Positions 6,013 through 7,628 of a DNA stretch of 7,628 nt are shown here, in pieces. The notes beneath the pieces were generated by a model. The model was not told the DNA's origin. It did no database searches and saw only the letters and a list, made by a program, of their open reading frames with translations. How positions within the stretch are numbered: the first letter of the stretch is position 1; the number at the start of each line of letters is the position of its first letter. The position numbers and the translations under genes were made by a program. The stretch is from an uncultured Arcobacter sp. (GTDB lineage Bacteria; Campylobacterota; Campylobacteria; Campylobacterales; Arcobacteraceae). The DNA lies in assembly GCA_913062735.1 (NCBI GenBank), contig CAJXWI010000109.1, positions 1 to 7,628 of the forward strand, in the 5' to 3' direction.

Positions 6013-7628
6013 TTTATTCCCAAGATAACCATTTAGAATTGAGATCAATAAATTAGTATCAATAGGTTTTGTAATATAATCATTGCAGCCGGCATCCAGT
6101 GCTTTTTCTTTATCTTCTTGCATAGCTTTTGCAGTTAATGCAATAACAGGAATGTGTTTACTGTCTTTGTTTTCTTTTATATGTTGAGTTGCTTCATAGC
6201 CATCCATAACAGGCATCATTATATCCATTAAAATAACATCAACTTTATAATCATGTTCTATTAATTTTCCAATAGCTTCTTCTCCATTATGGGCGATAAC
6301 AACTTCTGCACCATTTGAAGTTAATAATTCAGACAATATAAATATATTTCTTATGTCATCATCAACTATTAAAATTTTACTTCCATTTAATTCTTTGTCA
6401 TCGTTTTTATAAGAAGTATATTTTGTAACTTCAGGACTTGTTTCTTTAATAAGTTCTTCTTCTATTTCATTATGCATACTAATTGGTAATATTAGAGTGA
6501 AGGTTGATCCTTTTGCTAAAGTAGATTCAAGTGTGATTTCTCCATCAATAAACTCTGCCATTTTTTTACTTATGGATAATCCAAGTCCAGTACCACCAAA
6601 TTCTCTACTGATCGTACCATCTGCTTGTACAAAAGCATTAAATACAGATTGCAGTTTATCACTAGCAATTCCAATACCCGTATCACTAACTGAAATTTGA
6701 AATTTTTCTGAACTTAGTGTTTTTATATCTAAAGTAATAGAGCCTTTTTTTGTAAACTTAAGCGCATTGGATATAAAGTTTTTTAAAATTTGAAGTATTT
6801 TTGTTTTGTCATTGTATATTTGTGCATTAAAATTATCATTTATTGTAAATAAAATATCTTTTTCTTGCATTTGTGTATAAAATAAGTTATTTAGCTCTTT
6901 ACTTAAGTTTTTTGAGCTAAATAGCTCTTTATCCTGTATCATTTTTCCAGCCTCAACTTTAGAAAGGTCTAAAACATCATTAATAAGCAATAAAAGTTCA
7001 TTGCCACTTTTATGAATGATAGAGGCTTTTTTCATTTCTTCTTCATCAAGATTCTTGGATTTATTATTCTCAAGCATATTGGACAATACGATAATTGCAT
7101 TTAATGGCGTGCGAAGCTCATGAGACATATTGGCCAAAAACTCAGATTTGTACTTACTTGACGTTTCAAGTTCTTCATTCTTTTCTTTCAAGACAGAAGA
7201 ATTTTCTTCCAATTGCTGTTGCTGTTCTTCCATTTGTGAGTTTGCTTCTTCTAGTTGCTGTTGCTGTTCTTCCATTTGTGAGTTTGCTTCTTCTAGTTGC
7301 TGTTGTTGTTCTTGCATCGCAATGTTATTTGCTTTTTCAAATTTTAAATAACTTTTAGTTTTTTCATTTTGTTGTTTTGTATATATAAAAGTAGCTAAAG
7401 GCGTAGGAAAAGCTTCTAAGAACTGAATAACAGTATCATTTATTTTTTCCGTAAATCCAAACTCAACAACTCCATATAATTTATTTTGGTATAACAAAGG
7501 TAATGTATAAGAAAACATTGTTTTTTCATTATTTGAAAGTGAAGTAACACTTAATTTTTCATTTACAATAGCATTGAGATAAATTGGTTCTTTTTGCTCA
7601 GCAACTTGCCCAACGATACCTGCTCCAA
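6010..7628 (-). CDS. Hybrid sensor histidine kinase with GAF domain and C-terminal receiver, N-terminus outside window
   Basis: The frame is open through the right edge: 36 further codons before the ATG at 7518 read as the core of a GAF domain (GAGIVGQVAEQKEPIYLN, and later YTLPLLYQNKLYGVVEFG), so that ATG is not the start. After the GAF end comes a Gln/Glu-rich coiled coil with 14-residue repeats (7211-7317). A HisKA domain follows with phosphorylatable His in FLANMSHELRTPLN (codon 7120-7122), then an ATPase domain with N-box NFISNALKF (Asn 6766-6768), DTGIGI (around 6682) and GGTGLGLSI (around 6594). The C-terminus is a receiver domain: IVDDD, phosphoacceptor Asp in LMDIMMPVMDG (6223-6225), ALTAKA and the KP pair in YITKPID. 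No membrane segment is visible. It should autophosphorylate on His and pass phosphate to its own receiver. Co-translation with the downstream CheB-CheR fusion suggests a shared pathway. Its input signal is unknown. Confidence 0.93.
   Translation of the reverse strand, partial: GAGIVGQVAEQKEPIYLNAIVNEKLSVTSLSNNEKTMFSYTLPLLYQNKLYGVVEFGFTEKINDTVIQFLEAFPTPLATFIYTKQQNEKTKSYLKFEKANNIAMQEQQQQLEEANSQMEEQQQQLEEANSQMEEQQQQLEENSSVLKEKNEELETSSKYKSEFLANMSHELRTPLNAIIVLSNMLENNKSKNLDEEEMKKASIIHKSGNELLLLINDVLDLSKVEAGKMIQDKELFSSKNLSKELNNLFYTQMQEKDILFTINDNFNAQIYNDKTKILQILKNFISNALKFTKKGSITLDIKTLSSEKFQISVSDTGIGIASDKLQSVFNAFVQADGTISREFGGTGLGLSISKKMAEFIDGEITLESTLAKGSTFTLILPISMHNEIEEELIKETSPEVTKYTSYKNDDKELNGSKILIVDDDIRNIFILSELLTSNGAEVVIAHNGEEAIGKLIEHDYKVDVILMDIMMPVMDGYEATQHIKENKDSKHIPVIALTAKAMQEDKEKALDAGCNDYITKPIDTNLLISILNGYLGNK
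7211..7317 (-). repeat. 42-bp in-frame tandem repeat encoding coiled coil
   Basis: About 2.5 units of 42 bp (7211-7252, 7253-7294, 7295-7317) encode QMEEQQQQLEEANS-type 14-residue repeats. The first two units differ by a single base; the third diverges near its end. The unit is two heptads long, so gain or loss of a copy would change helix length without changing heptad phase between GAF and HisKA domains. Confidence 0.9.

Noticed and set aside
7211..7317. CRISPR-like direct repeats
   Set aside because: The units are contiguous with no spacers and stay in frame within the kinase gene, encoding heptad repeats.
7095..7358. Two open frames on + with Cys/Ser-rich or Leu/Val-rich repeats
   Set aside because: They are antisense readings of the 42-bp coiled-coil repeat in the kinase gene; the repetitive residues come from that repeat.
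7516..7518. ATG at 7518 as the kinase start
   Set aside because: The frame stays open to the right edge and the upstream codons encode recognisable GAF-domain sequence (GAGIVGQVAEQKEPIYL).

Overview
The window looks like two unrelated pieces of DNA joined near position 2060. The left piece (1 to about 2060, genes on +) is visibly richer in G and C (for example 27 of 60 bases in 1081-1140). It carries the end of a surface-polysaccharide cluster: the 3' end of a NodU/CmcH-type carbamoyltransferase, a long gap with a strong terminator hairpin, a complete rmlA (glucose-1-phosphate thymidylyltransferase) and the first ~42 codons of rmlC (dTDP-4-dehydrorhamnose 3,5-epimerase). This is typical of an O-antigen or capsule locus making dTDP-rhamnose or a related dTDP sugar.

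The right piece (about 2060 to 7628, genes all on -) is very AT-rich (16 of 60 G+C in 2101-2160). In gene style it resembles Campylobacterota of the Arcobacter group; this is a judgement from protein flavour and base composition, not a search. In transcription order it holds: the 3' part of a GAF-containing hybrid histidine kinase (entering from the right edge); a fused STAS-like/CheB/CheR protein whose start codon overlaps the kinase stop; an exported thioredoxin-type glutathione peroxidase with its own promoter; and a Cache-domain methyl-accepting chemotaxis protein that is cut off before its signalling domain.

At the join, rmlC and the chemoreceptor face each other and both lose their 3' portions. 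Each reading frame runs on as antisense of the other gene. No insertion sequence, integrase, tRNA or long repeat marks the join, so a chimeric assembly is the simplest explanation. A real illegitimate recombination cannot be excluded.

The most interesting biology is the kinase plus STAS-CheB-CheR pair. It puts receptor-type methylation and demethylation enzymes in one polypeptide, translationally coupled to a hybrid kinase with a GAF domain and a coiled-coil repeat. That suggests a signalling module in which adaptation chemistry is tied to a phosphorelay rather than to a classical CheA array. No CRISPR array, RNA gene, phage gene or transposon was seen.
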